This document shows positions 1 to 6,298 of a stretch of 8,436 nucleotides of DNA, piece by piece. The notes beneath the pieces were generated by a model. The model had not been told where the DNA came from. It saw only the letters and a list, made by a program, of their open reading frames with translations, and did no database searches. The translations under genes were made by a program, and so were the position numbers. This DNA comes from an uncultured Francisella sp. (GTDB lineage: Bacteria > Pseudomonadota > Gammaproteobacteria > Burkholderiales > Neisseriaceae). Numbering within the stretch: the first letter of the stretch is position 1; every line of letters starts with the position of its first letter. The DNA lies in contig CAJPTP010000033.1 in NCBI GenBank assembly GCA_905373555.1, positions 1 to 8,436 of the forward strand, read 5' to 3'.

Positions 1-182
1 GGGCGCGATTCCGGGTTGGGGGGCAAATTGGCGCAAAAAGCGAAGGTTGGGCGCTTTGCGCGGCGGCGCCTCGAAACCCGGGTATTTTTTGCCTTCGGGG
101 CGCCTTTTGGGGGCAATGGCGCCTTGCGGCCTTATAATCCCCTCAAAACGCATTTCGCGGGCGCAACATTTTTGACGCGGGG
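1..182. other. Upstream region without a convincing gene
   Basis: No credible coding frame is seen in these 182 bases; an open frame from base 16 runs into anmK out of frame and has an arginine/alanine-rich composition typical of GC-rich shadow frames. The stretch holds an imperfect inverted repeat at 31-61 (GCGCAAA..GCG against CGCTTTGCGC, with a two-base bulge). This could be a remnant of an upstream gene's terminator, although no T-run follows it directly. It also holds the anmK promoter candidate listed separately. Confidence 0.5.
133..138 (+). promoter_or_regulatory. Probable -10 box of the anmK promoter
   Basis: A perfect TATAAT lies 44 bases before the anmK start codon, which would place the transcript start near base 145 and give a leader of about 38 bases. 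At 16-18 base spacing upstream there is no good TTGACA match (the sequence is G-rich, around GGGGCA), so the -35 is weak or absent. The call rests on the perfect hexamer in a very GC-rich background and on its position. Confidence 0.5.
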
Positions 183-1379
183 ATGGCCATGGCGGAACAG
201 ATCGACGGCAAAGACGGGATCGGCGGCGAGACGGAGGGCCGAAGCTGCGCCTTTCCGCGCCCAAGGGCGACGGGATCGGACGCGGACGGATGCTACGTGG
301 GCATCATGAGCGGCACCAGCATGGATGGGGCGGATGCGGCGGCCTGCTATTTCGACGGCGCCACGATGACCATGGTCGCCCGGGCGTCGGAGCCGTTTTC
401 CAAAAGACTGCGCCGAGCCCTTTTGGACGCGCAAAACGCCGAGGGCCCCGACGCGCTGCGCCGCTGCGGCCTGCTCAAGGTCTCGCTCACGCGCGCCTAC
501 GTCGCCGTGGCGCGCAAGCTTCTCAGCCTGCCCGAAATGAAGGGCGTTCCCATCGCCGCCATCGGCTGCCACGGCCAAACCATCAGCCACAAGCCCGCCG
601 ACGGCTACACGATTCAACTGTGCGATTGGGGCATGCTCGCGCAGCTCACGGGCTGCGACGCGGTGGGGGATTTTCGCGGGGCGGACTTGGCCTTGGGCGG
701 CGTCGGGGCGCCCTTGGCGCCCGCCTTCCACGCCATCGTGTTCGCCCACCCCACGCAAACGCGGGTGGCCCTCAACGTCGGCGGCGTCGGAAACCTCACC
801 GTGATTCGGCCCAACAGCCCCGTCAAGGGCTGGGACTGCGGGCCCGGCAACACGCTGATGGACTTGTGGGCGCAAACGTCGCTGGATCGGCCCTACGACA
901 ATTCGGGCATGATCGCGCGCGAGGGCAAGGTCGACGAGGCCGCCCTAAGCCGGCTGCTCGCCCACCCCTACTTCGCCGCCCGGCCCCCCAAAAGCGCAAG
1001 CCGCGAGGATTTCCCCCTGTCTTGGGCGCTAAGCTGCATGAGCCCCGGATCCGACGTTCACACGACCATGCGCACCTTTTTGGAGCTCACGGCCGTGAGC
1101 GCCGCCGACGCCATCAAAGGGGCCGCCCCCGACGCGGCCAAAGTCGCGGTGTGCGGCGGCGGCGCCAAAAACGGGCTGCTCATGGAGCGCTTGGCGCAGC
1201 TGCTGGCGCCCGCCCGAGTCGTCGCGAGCGACGAAATGGGCGTCCCCGCCGACGCGGTGGAGGCGTGCTGCATGGCTTGGTACGCCTCGATGCGGGCGCG
1301 GCGCATCCCCGTGGATCTCACGTCCGTGACGGGCCAAAAGCGCCCGGCGATCTTGGGCGGCCTGTGGGCGGGGCGCTAG
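183..1379 (+). CDS. anmK: Anhydro-N-acetylmuramic acid kinase (AnmK)
   Basis: AnmK is a cytoplasmic peptidoglycan-recycling enzyme. It uses ATP to open the 1,6-anhydro ring of anhydro-N-acetylmuramic acid, giving N-acetylmuramic acid 6-phosphate, which MurQ then processes. The 398-residue product has the family hallmarks in order: the N-terminal phosphate-binding motif GIMSGTSMDGAD (residues 40-51), a HGQTI segment, the VGDFRGADLALGGVGAPL segment, ALNVGGVGNLTVI, and DCGPGNTLMD (from 218). Asp218 sits where the family's catalytic aspartate lies. CGGGAKN and VPADAVEA follow near the C terminus. Family members are usually about 370 residues and reach the MSGTS motif within about 10-15 residues, so this protein has roughly 25-30 extra N-terminal residues. 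The start at 183 is used because no other in-frame ATG except 189 occurs before the motif; ATG 189 is equally possible. No strong Shine-Dalgarno sequence is visible. It has its own -10 box upstream and a possible terminator downstream. Confidence 0.95.
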   Translation: MAMAEQIDGKDGIGGETEGRSCAFPRPRATGSDADGCYVGIMSGTSMDGADAAACYFDGATMTMVARASEPFSKRLRRALLDAQNAEGPDALRRCGLLKVSLTRAYVAVARKLLSLPEMKGVPIAAIGCHGQTISHKPADGYTIQLCDWGMLAQLTGCDAVGDFRGADLALGGVGAPLAPAFHAIVFAHPTQTRVALNVGGVGNLTVIRPNSPVKGWDCGPGNTLMDLWAQTSLDRPYDNSGMIAREGKVDEAALSRLLAHPYFAARPPKSASREDFPLSWALSCMSPGSDVHTTMRTFLELTAVSAADAIKGAAPDAAKVAVCGGGAKNGLLMERLAQLLAPARVVASDEMGVPADAVEACCMAWYASMRARRIPVDLTSVTGQKRPAILGGLWAGR

Positions 1380-1446
1380 GCGGCGCATGAGCCGACGGTT
1401 TTTTCCCCGCTTGGGCCGCCATCCCCCAACCGCCCCAATTGCGGGC

Positions 1447-1479
1447 GCGCCAAAATTTGGCGCATTATGTTTTTTTTTT
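1447..1479 (+). terminator. Possible rho-independent terminator after anmK
   Basis: The perfect inverted repeat GCGCCAAAATTTGGCGC (1447-1463) can form a stem of about seven pairs with a three-base loop. A run of ten T follows at 1470-1479. The six-base gap between stem and T-run is longer than usual, which lowers confidence. It lies 67 bases after the anmK stop codon. Confidence 0.4.
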
Positions 1480-1562
1480 GACATGGTCTTCTCCATGCGG
1501 GGAAATCGGCGGGTGAGCGCGCGCCGCGCGCTAGAATCATCGAGCGCAGCCCGCGACAAAGC

Positions 1563-1589
1563 GCCGCGCGCCGTTTTTTTGCGCGCGGC
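1563..1589. repeat. Perfect 9-base inverted repeat with a T-rich loop
   Basis: GCCGCGCGC at 1563-1571 is matched by GCGCGCGGC at 1581-1589, separated by CG and seven T. It would fold into a very stable GC hairpin with an unusual U-rich loop. A further inverted repeat, AGCGCGC/GCGCGCT around a three-base GCC loop, lies just upstream at 1516-1532. No function is assigned. Confidence 0.6.
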
Positions 1590-1690
1590 TCGGGGTTTAT
1601 TGCTTGCGGCGAATGAACGCGGGAGAGCTTGCGGCGCGAACCGGGCGCGGAGCGCGGCCGAAGTTGTGGCAAAAGCGCCGCGCTTTTTCC

Positions 1691-1727
1691 AAGCCGCCGA
1701 AGCGGCGGCTTCGCCGGGCGCCCGGCG
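1691..1727. repeat. Two adjacent strong hairpin sequences
   Basis: AAGCCGCCG (1691-1699) and CGGCGGCTT (1703-1711) form a perfect nine-base inverted repeat around AAG. It is followed immediately by the 16-base perfect palindrome CGCCGGGCGCCCGGCG (1712-1727). Back-to-back perfect inverted repeats are unlikely to be needed for coding here and suggest RNA structure or a repetitive extragenic element. Some palindromy is expected by chance at this GC content. Confidence 0.55.
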
Positions 1728-1911
1728 CGGGGGCGCGGCCCGCAAAAGCAGTCGACGCGCAAAACAATTTGCTCCCCGTTGAGCATGCTTTGCTCGAAAA
1801 AAGCATTTGAAATCAATTTTCGGCGCGCGCCGCCCATTTTTGCCCAAGCCGGGCGCGGGAACTCGCTTGGGCTTGGGCGCCGGGTTCGTCGCAAGCGCCC
1901 CTGCGGCGTCA

Positions 1912-1917
1912 TATAAT
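1912..1917 (+). promoter_or_regulatory. Probable -10 box of the FtsK-like gene
   Basis: A perfect TATAAT lies 86 bases before the start codon at 2004, predicting a transcript start near 1924 and a leader of about 80 bases. The best -35 candidate at 17-base spacing, TCGCAA (1889-1894), matches consensus at only three positions, so activation by another factor is possible. Its resemblance to the anmK -10 box supports the call. Confidence 0.5.
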
Positions 1918-2003
1918 GCCCAAATTGTCGGGATCGCCCCGCGTCGGCCGCTGCGCGAAAGCCGACGGCGCGGTTCCGTTCGTCCCTCTGAGAGCCCCTC
2001 ACG

Positions 2004-4913
2004 ATGACCGTCAAGCACAATCGCGACTCCCATCGCAGCAACGCGCCCGGGCCGGGCTTGACGGCTCGGCGGCGCGCGGGCGGCGTTTCGTCCCCGTTTT
2101 TCGACGTCATCCTGCCCTCCCTGTCCAACTTGGGCGTCGCGTTCGCCCTCGCGCTCATGTCCTTGGCGCTGCTCACGGCCCAAGACGGCGACATGGCCAA
2201 AATCGCCGAGGGGGCGACGACGGTGGCCAATCTGTGCGGCGTGTGGGGCGCGAAATTCGCCTACTACGGGCGAGAGTTTTGCGGCGCGGCGGTTTTCCTG
2301 ATTTTGCCCGCGACCGTGTATTGCATCGCCCGCCTGACCTTTCTGCGCAAACCGGGCGCCTACAGCGCGGCCAAATGCGCCTTGGGCTTTGCGCTGCTGA
2401 TTTGCTCCGCCTCGGTCTTTTTGAACCTCACCCTCTTCGCCTTGACCTTGTCCGGGCGCTCCATGGGCTTCACCGGCCTGCCCGACTCCGCCTCGTCGAC
2501 CCTCAACAGCTACATCGGCATCGCCGGGCCTTTTTTGGCCGAGCTGTTCACGTCCGTCGTTTCCGGCGTTTTGGGGATTCTCAACAAGCAATCCAACGAG
2601 GCCGTTTTGGCGATCGTGTACGTCGCGCTGCTGATCGGCGCGATGGCGACGCCGTACCTGACGGTCGGCCCACTGATCGGGCAGCCCGGCGGGGCGAAAG
2701 ACGGGCAAGACGCGGCGCGCCGCATCGGCGCTCTTGCCGAGCGCGACGCTTACGCCGAATCCGACGCCGTCGCCGACGCCGCCGAGGTGGTGCGCGGCGC
2801 GGCGCCGCTCGAAAAATCCATTCCTTGGTCGGCCGCCGCGGCGCCCGGCAACGACGTTCCCGTTTCCGATTGGCAAAGCGCGGGCGAGCGCCAAGACGCC
2901 AAGCTCATCGCGGCGGGCGGCACCGCGACGCCCTTGGACGCGGCGGGCTTTGCCTGCGACGTCGCGCAAAACGGCTCGGCCGGCGACGCCCCGGGCGCGA
3001 TCCCGGGCGCCTTGGGGGCCCAAGGCCGGGCCTCGTCGGCCGCCTCGGCCGCGCCCGAAATGGGCCGGGCGCCCCGCGCGGGCTTCGCCGAGCCGGGGTT
3101 CGCGACGGCGCGCGCGGGAACGGGCCGGAGTTGGGCGCGCGCGAGTCAAGTCGATTCCGCCCAAGCGGGCTTGGGCGGCTTCGGCGTCTTGGATCTGCCC
3201 GCCCAAGAGGATGAGGGTCGGGGCGAGCGGTTGGACTTGGCCGACCCGCTGATGTCGTGGGATCGGCCGCGCGGCTTGGATCAAAGCAAGAGCCTCGACG
3301 CGGCGGAAGCGGAAAGCTTGGGCCGGGAGTTTCCCTCGGCCATCGTCAACAGCGGCAACGCGATTTACGCGCGCAACAACAGCGCGCAAGACGCGGGCGC
3401 CCGCCAAGGCCCCGTCTTCGGGCCCGACGGCAACGGCCAAGCCGAGGTTTGGGCGCAGCGCAAAATCGAGGCGCAAATCGAGCGCGACGTCGCCAAAATC
3501 GAAGAGCTGGGCTTCAACTTTGTGGGCGGCGCGCGCGTCGAGCACAAAGGCCGCATTTATCTCACCTACTCGGCCCAATTGGACACCGCCCCGCGCAGCC
3601 CCGAGGCCGCGAAGGCGGAAGACGTCTCTTTGCGCCTGCCCGGCCCCGCCGCCTTGAAAAACGCGACGCTGGAGCTCAACGCCAAATTGCACGCGTCGTG
3701 CTCGATCAAGCTCATCGTCAAGGGCGACTTGGCCAAGATGGAGTTCAAGGTGCCCGCCGCGGACGTCGCGATCCCCACGGTCGCGAGCCTGTGCCGAGGC
3801 GACTTGGGCCGGTCGCTGCGGCGCGCGCCCGAGTCCAACGCGCGCTTCGCCGTGGGCGTGGACAACTCCAACCAAACCTGCTATTGGGACATCCTGCGCA
3901 CCCCCTCTTTGTTCGTGCACGACCCCAACGTTTCCTTGGGCTTGGGCTTCATTTTCTCGATCGCGACGTCGCTTTTGGCCGACTCCGACGCGAACCGCGT
4001 CCGCTTCGCCTGCATCGACACGCCCGTGCGCGCCGCCAAAGGCGAGCCGCGCTACCCCCTGCACTCGCGCTTCAGCCAAGCGCCGAGCTATTTGCTGCAA
4101 GAATACGACGGCCTGCGCGACGCCTTGGGCCTGATCGCTTGGGCCAAGCGCCAATCGATCGAGCGGCTGAAGCTGCTGAAAAGCGCGGGCGTGATGTCTT
4201 TCGTGCAGTACAACGAGAAGCTTTCGGGCGCGGCCGACGGCCAAGGTTCGGGGCTCGGGGCCGACGGGGGCGTTTTGGAATCGACCTACGACGCGGCCAG
4301 GGCGCGCCAAGGCGAAGCGTTCGTCAAGAAGCTCTCCCGCATCGTGCTGTTCATCAACAACCTCGACTACCTGCTGGACATGGTGGCGCGCAGCCCGGAG
4401 TTGGACGAGCAATTCGGCGGCAACTCGGCGGCGCTGATCAAGGATCTGATCGACGTCAACGAGGCGGCGGGCGCCACGGGCGTCAACGTCGTCGCATCCG
4501 CCGACACAACGCATCTGAACCGCGCCTTGCTGCAAAGCTTCAAAGGCCGGGCCACCTTCCAAACCTACAGCGGCGTCGACAGCGCCAAGGTGCTGGAGAT
4601 GCGCGGCGCCGAAAACATGGTTCGGGGCGAACTGATGCTCAACGAAAGCGTCTCGCTCAAAACCTCCAACATCAAGCGGTTCATGATGGCCACCACCTCG
4701 GACAACGAGATTTGGCGGGGCGTGCTGCACGCCAGGGAGCTCGTCGATCCCGCCAACGTGCCCACACGGCTCTTGCCCGAGGATCTGCGCAAGGCGCTGG
4801 AAAGCCGCAAGACGCAGCCTCGGCCGCCGGCCAAGGATCGGCGCTTCAGCTTCGCCCAGGCGAGCAACGCGGCCGCCCCCGAAAAGAAGATGCGACGCCT
4901 CACCCGATCTTGA
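2004..4913 (+). CDS. FtsK-family membrane protein with inactivated motor (pseudo-translocase)
   Basis: Normal FtsK is a septal membrane protein with a hexameric DNA-pumping motor; in E. coli the N-terminal membrane domain is the part essential for division. This 969-residue product keeps that plan. Hydrophobic segments at about 40-59, 93-113, 122-147 and 200-221 match the FtsK four-helix domain. A low-complexity Ala/Gly/Asp-rich linker spans about 222-490. A motor-like region spans about 495-880. Ungapped matching to the FtsK core places SLFVHDPNVSLGLGFIF (635-651) on the Walker A strand: the usual GTTGSGKS reads DPNVSLGL, with Gly646 in place of lysine. IVLFINNLDYLL (780-791) falls on Walker B, with Asn785-Asn786 in place of Asp-Glu. 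ACIDTP (669-674) matches the IDPK strand, and YNEKL (736-740) and RGAENMVRGELML (867-879) match conserved FtsK stretches. The ATQRP segment is ADTTH (833-837). No gamma winged helix is visible after residue 880. ATP-driven DNA pumping is therefore improbable; a divisome scaffold or a partner of an active FtsK is my inference. The start lacks a strong Shine-Dalgarno sequence. Confidence 0.85.
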   Translation: MTVKHNRDSHRSNAPGPGLTARRRAGGVSSPFFDVILPSLSNLGVAFALALMSLALLTAQDGDMAKIAEGATTVANLCGVWGAKFAYYGREFCGAAVFLILPATVYCIARLTFLRKPGAYSAAKCALGFALLICSASVFLNLTLFALTLSGRSMGFTGLPDSASSTLNSYIGIAGPFLAELFTSVVSGVLGILNKQSNEAVLAIVYVALLIGAMATPYLTVGPLIGQPGGAKDGQDAARRIGALAERDAYAESDAVADAAEVVRGAAPLEKSIPWSAAAAPGNDVPVSDWQSAGERQDAKLIAAGGTATPLDAAGFACDVAQNGSAGDAPGAIPGALGAQGRASSAASAAPEMGRAPRAGFAEPGFATARAGTGRSWARASQVDSAQAGLGGFGVLDLPAQEDEGRGERLDLADPLMSWDRPRGLDQSKSLDAAEAESLGREFPSAIVNSGNAIYARNNSAQDAGARQGPVFGPDGNGQAEVWAQRKIEAQIERDVAKIEELGFNFVGGARVEHKGRIYLTYSAQLDTAPRSPEAAKAEDVSLRLPGPAALKNATLELNAKLHASCSIKLIVKGDLAKMEFKVPAADVAIPTVASLCRGDLGRSLRRAPESNARFAVGVDNSNQTCYWDILRTPSLFVHDPNVSLGLGFIFSIATSLLADSDANRVRFACIDTPVRAAKGEPRYPLHSRFSQAPSYLLQEYDGLRDALGLIAWAKRQSIERLKLLKSAGVMSFVQYNEKLSGAADGQGSGLGADGGVLESTYDAARARQGEAFVKKLSRIVLFINNLDYLLDMVARSPELDEQFGGNSAALIKDLIDVNEAAGATGVNVVASADTTHLNRALLQSFKGRATFQTYSGVDSAKVLEMRGAENMVRGELMLNESVSLKTSNIKRFMMATTSDNEIWRGVLHARELVDPANVPTRLLPEDLRKALESRKTQPRPPAKDRRFSFAQASNAAAPEKKMRRLTRS

Positions 4914-4923
4914 TCGCGCACGG

Positions 4924-4949
4924 AGGCGCGCCTTAGGGCGCGCCTTTTT
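4924..4949 (+). terminator. Rho-independent terminator of the FtsK-like gene
   Basis: AGGCGCGCC (4924-4932) pairs perfectly with GGCGCGCCT (4937-4945) around a four-base TTAG loop and runs straight into TTTT. It starts ten bases after the stop codon at 4911-4913. This is a textbook intrinsic terminator and separates the FtsK-like gene from hemH. Confidence 0.9.
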
Positions 4950-5006
4950 GTTTGCCCTTTTTGCGCCCCGCGTTGGGCCCGGGGCAATGCTTCGGCCGCC
5001 AAGCCG

Positions 5007-5028
5007 GGGGAGCCAAAGGGGAGCCAAA
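5007..5028. repeat. 11-base tandem direct repeat upstream of the hemH promoter
   Basis: GGGGAGCCAAA occurs twice in immediate succession (5007-5017 and 5018-5028). The second copy ends 15 bases before the TACAAT box, so the pair covers the -35 region. An 11-base period is close to one helical turn and suits two protein subunits bound on the same DNA face. A regulator site is inference; no known consensus is recognised. Confidence 0.6.
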
Positions 5029-5043
5029 GCGGCGGCGTTTCGA

Positions 5044-5049
5044 TACAAT
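5044..5049 (+). promoter_or_regulatory. Possible -10 box of the hemH promoter
   Basis: TACAAT differs from the consensus at one position and stands out in a GC-rich setting. No TTGACA-like hexamer is present at 16-18 bases upstream, where the second copy of the 11-base direct repeat sits instead. That arrangement would suit an activator-dependent promoter. The distance to the hemH ATG (227 bases) is long. Confidence 0.4.
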
Positions 5050-5185
5050 GGCGCATGGCGCTTTGAGGCGCGCTTTGGGGTCGCATTTTGCGCCGGTCTT
5101 GTGGGCGCCGACGGCGAGCCGCGCGATCGAACGGCCTTGAAGCTTTTCAAGCGGGAAAGAGCGCCGCGCCGCTTGGCGCCCGGCC

Positions 5186-5226
5186 GAGCCGGCTTCGCCC
5201 GGCGCAACGGCGTCGGGCTCCGGCTC
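5186..5226 (+). promoter_or_regulatory. Strong two-part hairpin in the hemH leader
   Basis: An outer stem of seven pairs (GAGCCGG 5186-5192 with CCGGCTC 5220-5226) encloses an internal loop and an inner stem (CCCGGCG 5198-5204 with CGTCGGG 5211-5217, including one G-U pair). The six-base terminal loop is CAACGG. It ends 50 bases before the hemH start codon and is followed by a T-rich, broken run (5231-5243). It could control leader folding or act as an attenuator, but the T-run is not continuous enough to call a terminator. Confidence 0.45.
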
Positions 5227-5275
5227 TCCCGCTTTGTTGTTTTCCAAGACCGCGAAGCTCGCCACGGAATCGCCC

Positions 5276-6298
5276 ATGACGAAGTACATCGAAGAAACCG
5301 TCCCCGCCTCGGAAAGCCTGCGAAGAAAAAAAGGCATTCTTGTCATATCGTTGGGCTCGCCCGAAAAGCCGGAGCCCAAGGAGGTGCGCCGGTTCATCAA
5401 AGAGTTTTTGTCGGATTTCCGCGTCGTGGACATCCCGGCTTGGCGCTGGCAGCCCATCTTAAGAGCCTTTGTGCTTCCTTTCCGACCCCGCCTCAGCGCG
5501 CGGCGCTATCGCGATGTGTGGGATCCGGAAAAAGGCTCGCCGCAGACCTTCCTCGCCCATTCCGCGGCGGCGCGCCTCAAGGCGCGCCTCAAGGCCGAGG
5601 GTTTCGACATTCCCGTCGCGGCGTGCATGACATACGGGAACAATTCGGTCGCGCAGGCGCTGGCGCAAATGAAGGCGGAGAAAGTCACCGATCTGCTCGC
5701 GATCAGCGCCACCCCGCAGTACGCCTCGTGCTCGACGGGGGCGGCCATGGATGCGCTGTGGCGGGCGATGCTGCGCGCCTTCAACCAGCCCAACCTGACG
5801 ACGATCGGGTATTTTTGGGACAATTTGGTCTGGCAAAACGCCGTGGCGGGGAAAATCAAGCGGCGCTGGCAAGAGCGGGGGCGCGCGCCCGGGCACTTGA
5901 TTTTTTCGCTCCACGGCCTGCCCGTGTCGCAAAAAAACCGGGGCGACGTCTACACCGCCCAATGCGAGGCCTCGTGCGCGGCCTTGGCCGAGCGGCTGGG
6001 CTTGGAAAAAGACCGCTGGACCTTGACCTACCAAAGCAAATTCGGCCCCATGCCTTGGGTGGGGCCCAGCACTCAGGAAACCTGCGTCAAGCTCGGATCC
6101 GAACGCTTGGACGGCTTGGATGTCGTCTGCCCCGGCTTCTTGGCCGACTGCCTGGAAACCTTGGAGGAAATCAACCAAGAGTGCCGGGGGCTCTTCGTCG
6201 GAGCGGGCGGAAAAAACTTCGACTACATTCCCTGCCTCAACGACGACGACGCGCTGATCGACGCCCTGCGCGACGTCGCACGCGGCTTCACGGGTTAG
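5276..6298 (+). CDS. hemH: Ferrochelatase (HemH)
   Basis: Ferrochelatase inserts ferrous iron into protoporphyrin IX (or coproporphyrin III in some bacteria), at or near the end of haem synthesis. From ATG 5276 the product has 340 residues, a usual bacterial length (E. coli HemH is 320). Visible motifs are GILVISLGSPEKPEP and EFLSDFRVVDIP near the N terminus, YGNN (120-123), TPQY (146-149), SLHGLP with the metal-site histidine at 213, YQSKFGPMPW, and VCPGFLADCLETLEEI with the conserved glutamate at 294. GAGGKNFDYIPCLND lies near the C terminus. His213 and Glu294 correspond to the catalytic pair of the family, so it should be active. Two positions look divergent: PLYPQ of most homologues reads SATPQ (144-148), and the proline of YGxPS is Asn123. 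A TTG at 5234 would add 14 residues, but ATG 5276 fits the family N terminus better. No transmembrane segment is seen. Confidence 0.95.
   Translation: MTKYIEETVPASESLRRKKGILVISLGSPEKPEPKEVRRFIKEFLSDFRVVDIPAWRWQPILRAFVLPFRPRLSARRYRDVWDPEKGSPQTFLAHSAAARLKARLKAEGFDIPVAACMTYGNNSVAQALAQMKAEKVTDLLAISATPQYASCSTGAAMDALWRAMLRAFNQPNLTTIGYFWDNLVWQNAVAGKIKRRWQERGRAPGHLIFSLHGLPVSQKNRGDVYTAQCEASCAALAERLGLEKDRWTLTYQSKFGPMPWVGPSTQETCVKLGSERLDGLDVVCPGFLADCLETLEEINQECRGLFVGAGGKNFDYIPCLNDDDALIDALRDVARGFTG

Larger units (their letters stand above)
1380..2003. other. 624-base intergenic region rich in inverted repeats
   Basis: I see no convincing gene here on either strand. Several open frames cross it, but their products are arginine/alanine-rich and resemble no family I know. 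The region is unusual for its number of perfect inverted repeats (1447-1463, 1516-1532, 1563-1589, 1691-1711, 1712-1727), a run of ten T (1470-1479) and a run of seven T (1574-1580). An AT-richer island (about 1756-1822) precedes the TATAAT box at 1912-1917. A TAGAAT hexamer at 1532-1537 could be a second -10 box, without a matching -35. It may contain a structured untranslated RNA, a cluster of transcription stops, or simply decayed sequence. Confidence 0.6.
4950..5275 (+). other. Leader and promoter region of hemH (no convincing gene)
   Basis: This 326-base stretch holds an 11-base tandem direct repeat (5007-5028), a TACAAT -10 candidate (5044-5049), an inverted repeat CTTGAA/TTCAAG at 5135-5150, and a long hairpin (5186-5226). 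A 30-codon frame from the ATG at 5048 to a stop at 5138-5140 could be translated. It overlaps the predicted -10 box and has no recognisable product, so I do not call it. From the predicted transcript start near 5056, the hemH leader would be about 220 bases. Confidence 0.55.

Noticed and set aside
1478..1506. TTGACA at 1478-1483 as a perfect -35 box.
   Set aside because: The hexamer 17 bases on is GGAAAT, a poor -10, and the better TAGAAT at 1532 is 48 bases away. The TTGACA is partly made by the end of the T-run.
1387..1782. A 131-codon + frame in the anmK-ftsK-like gap.
   Set aside because: It starts in a terminator-like region, crosses several perfect hairpins, and encodes an Arg/Ala-rich sequence without a family resemblance or ribosome-binding site.
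2004..4913. Calling the gene an ordinary active DNA translocase FtsK.
   Set aside because: Homology to FtsK is good, but both nucleotide-binding motifs lack their essential residues, so the standard functional name would mislead.
4952..5140. A 62-codon + frame (or 30 codons from the ATG at 5048) as a hemH leader peptide.
   Set aside because: The long version starts at the end of a terminator, and the short one begins inside the predicted -10 box. The peptide shows no repeated regulatory codons.
1029..5207. An uninterrupted minus-strand open frame of 1392 codons antisense to the FtsK-like gene.
   Set aside because: Its product is Arg/Ala/Gly-rich with no domain or motif. Such long antisense frames arise in GC-rich DNA because stop codons are rare. 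The + strand gene in the same place has clear FtsK homology.
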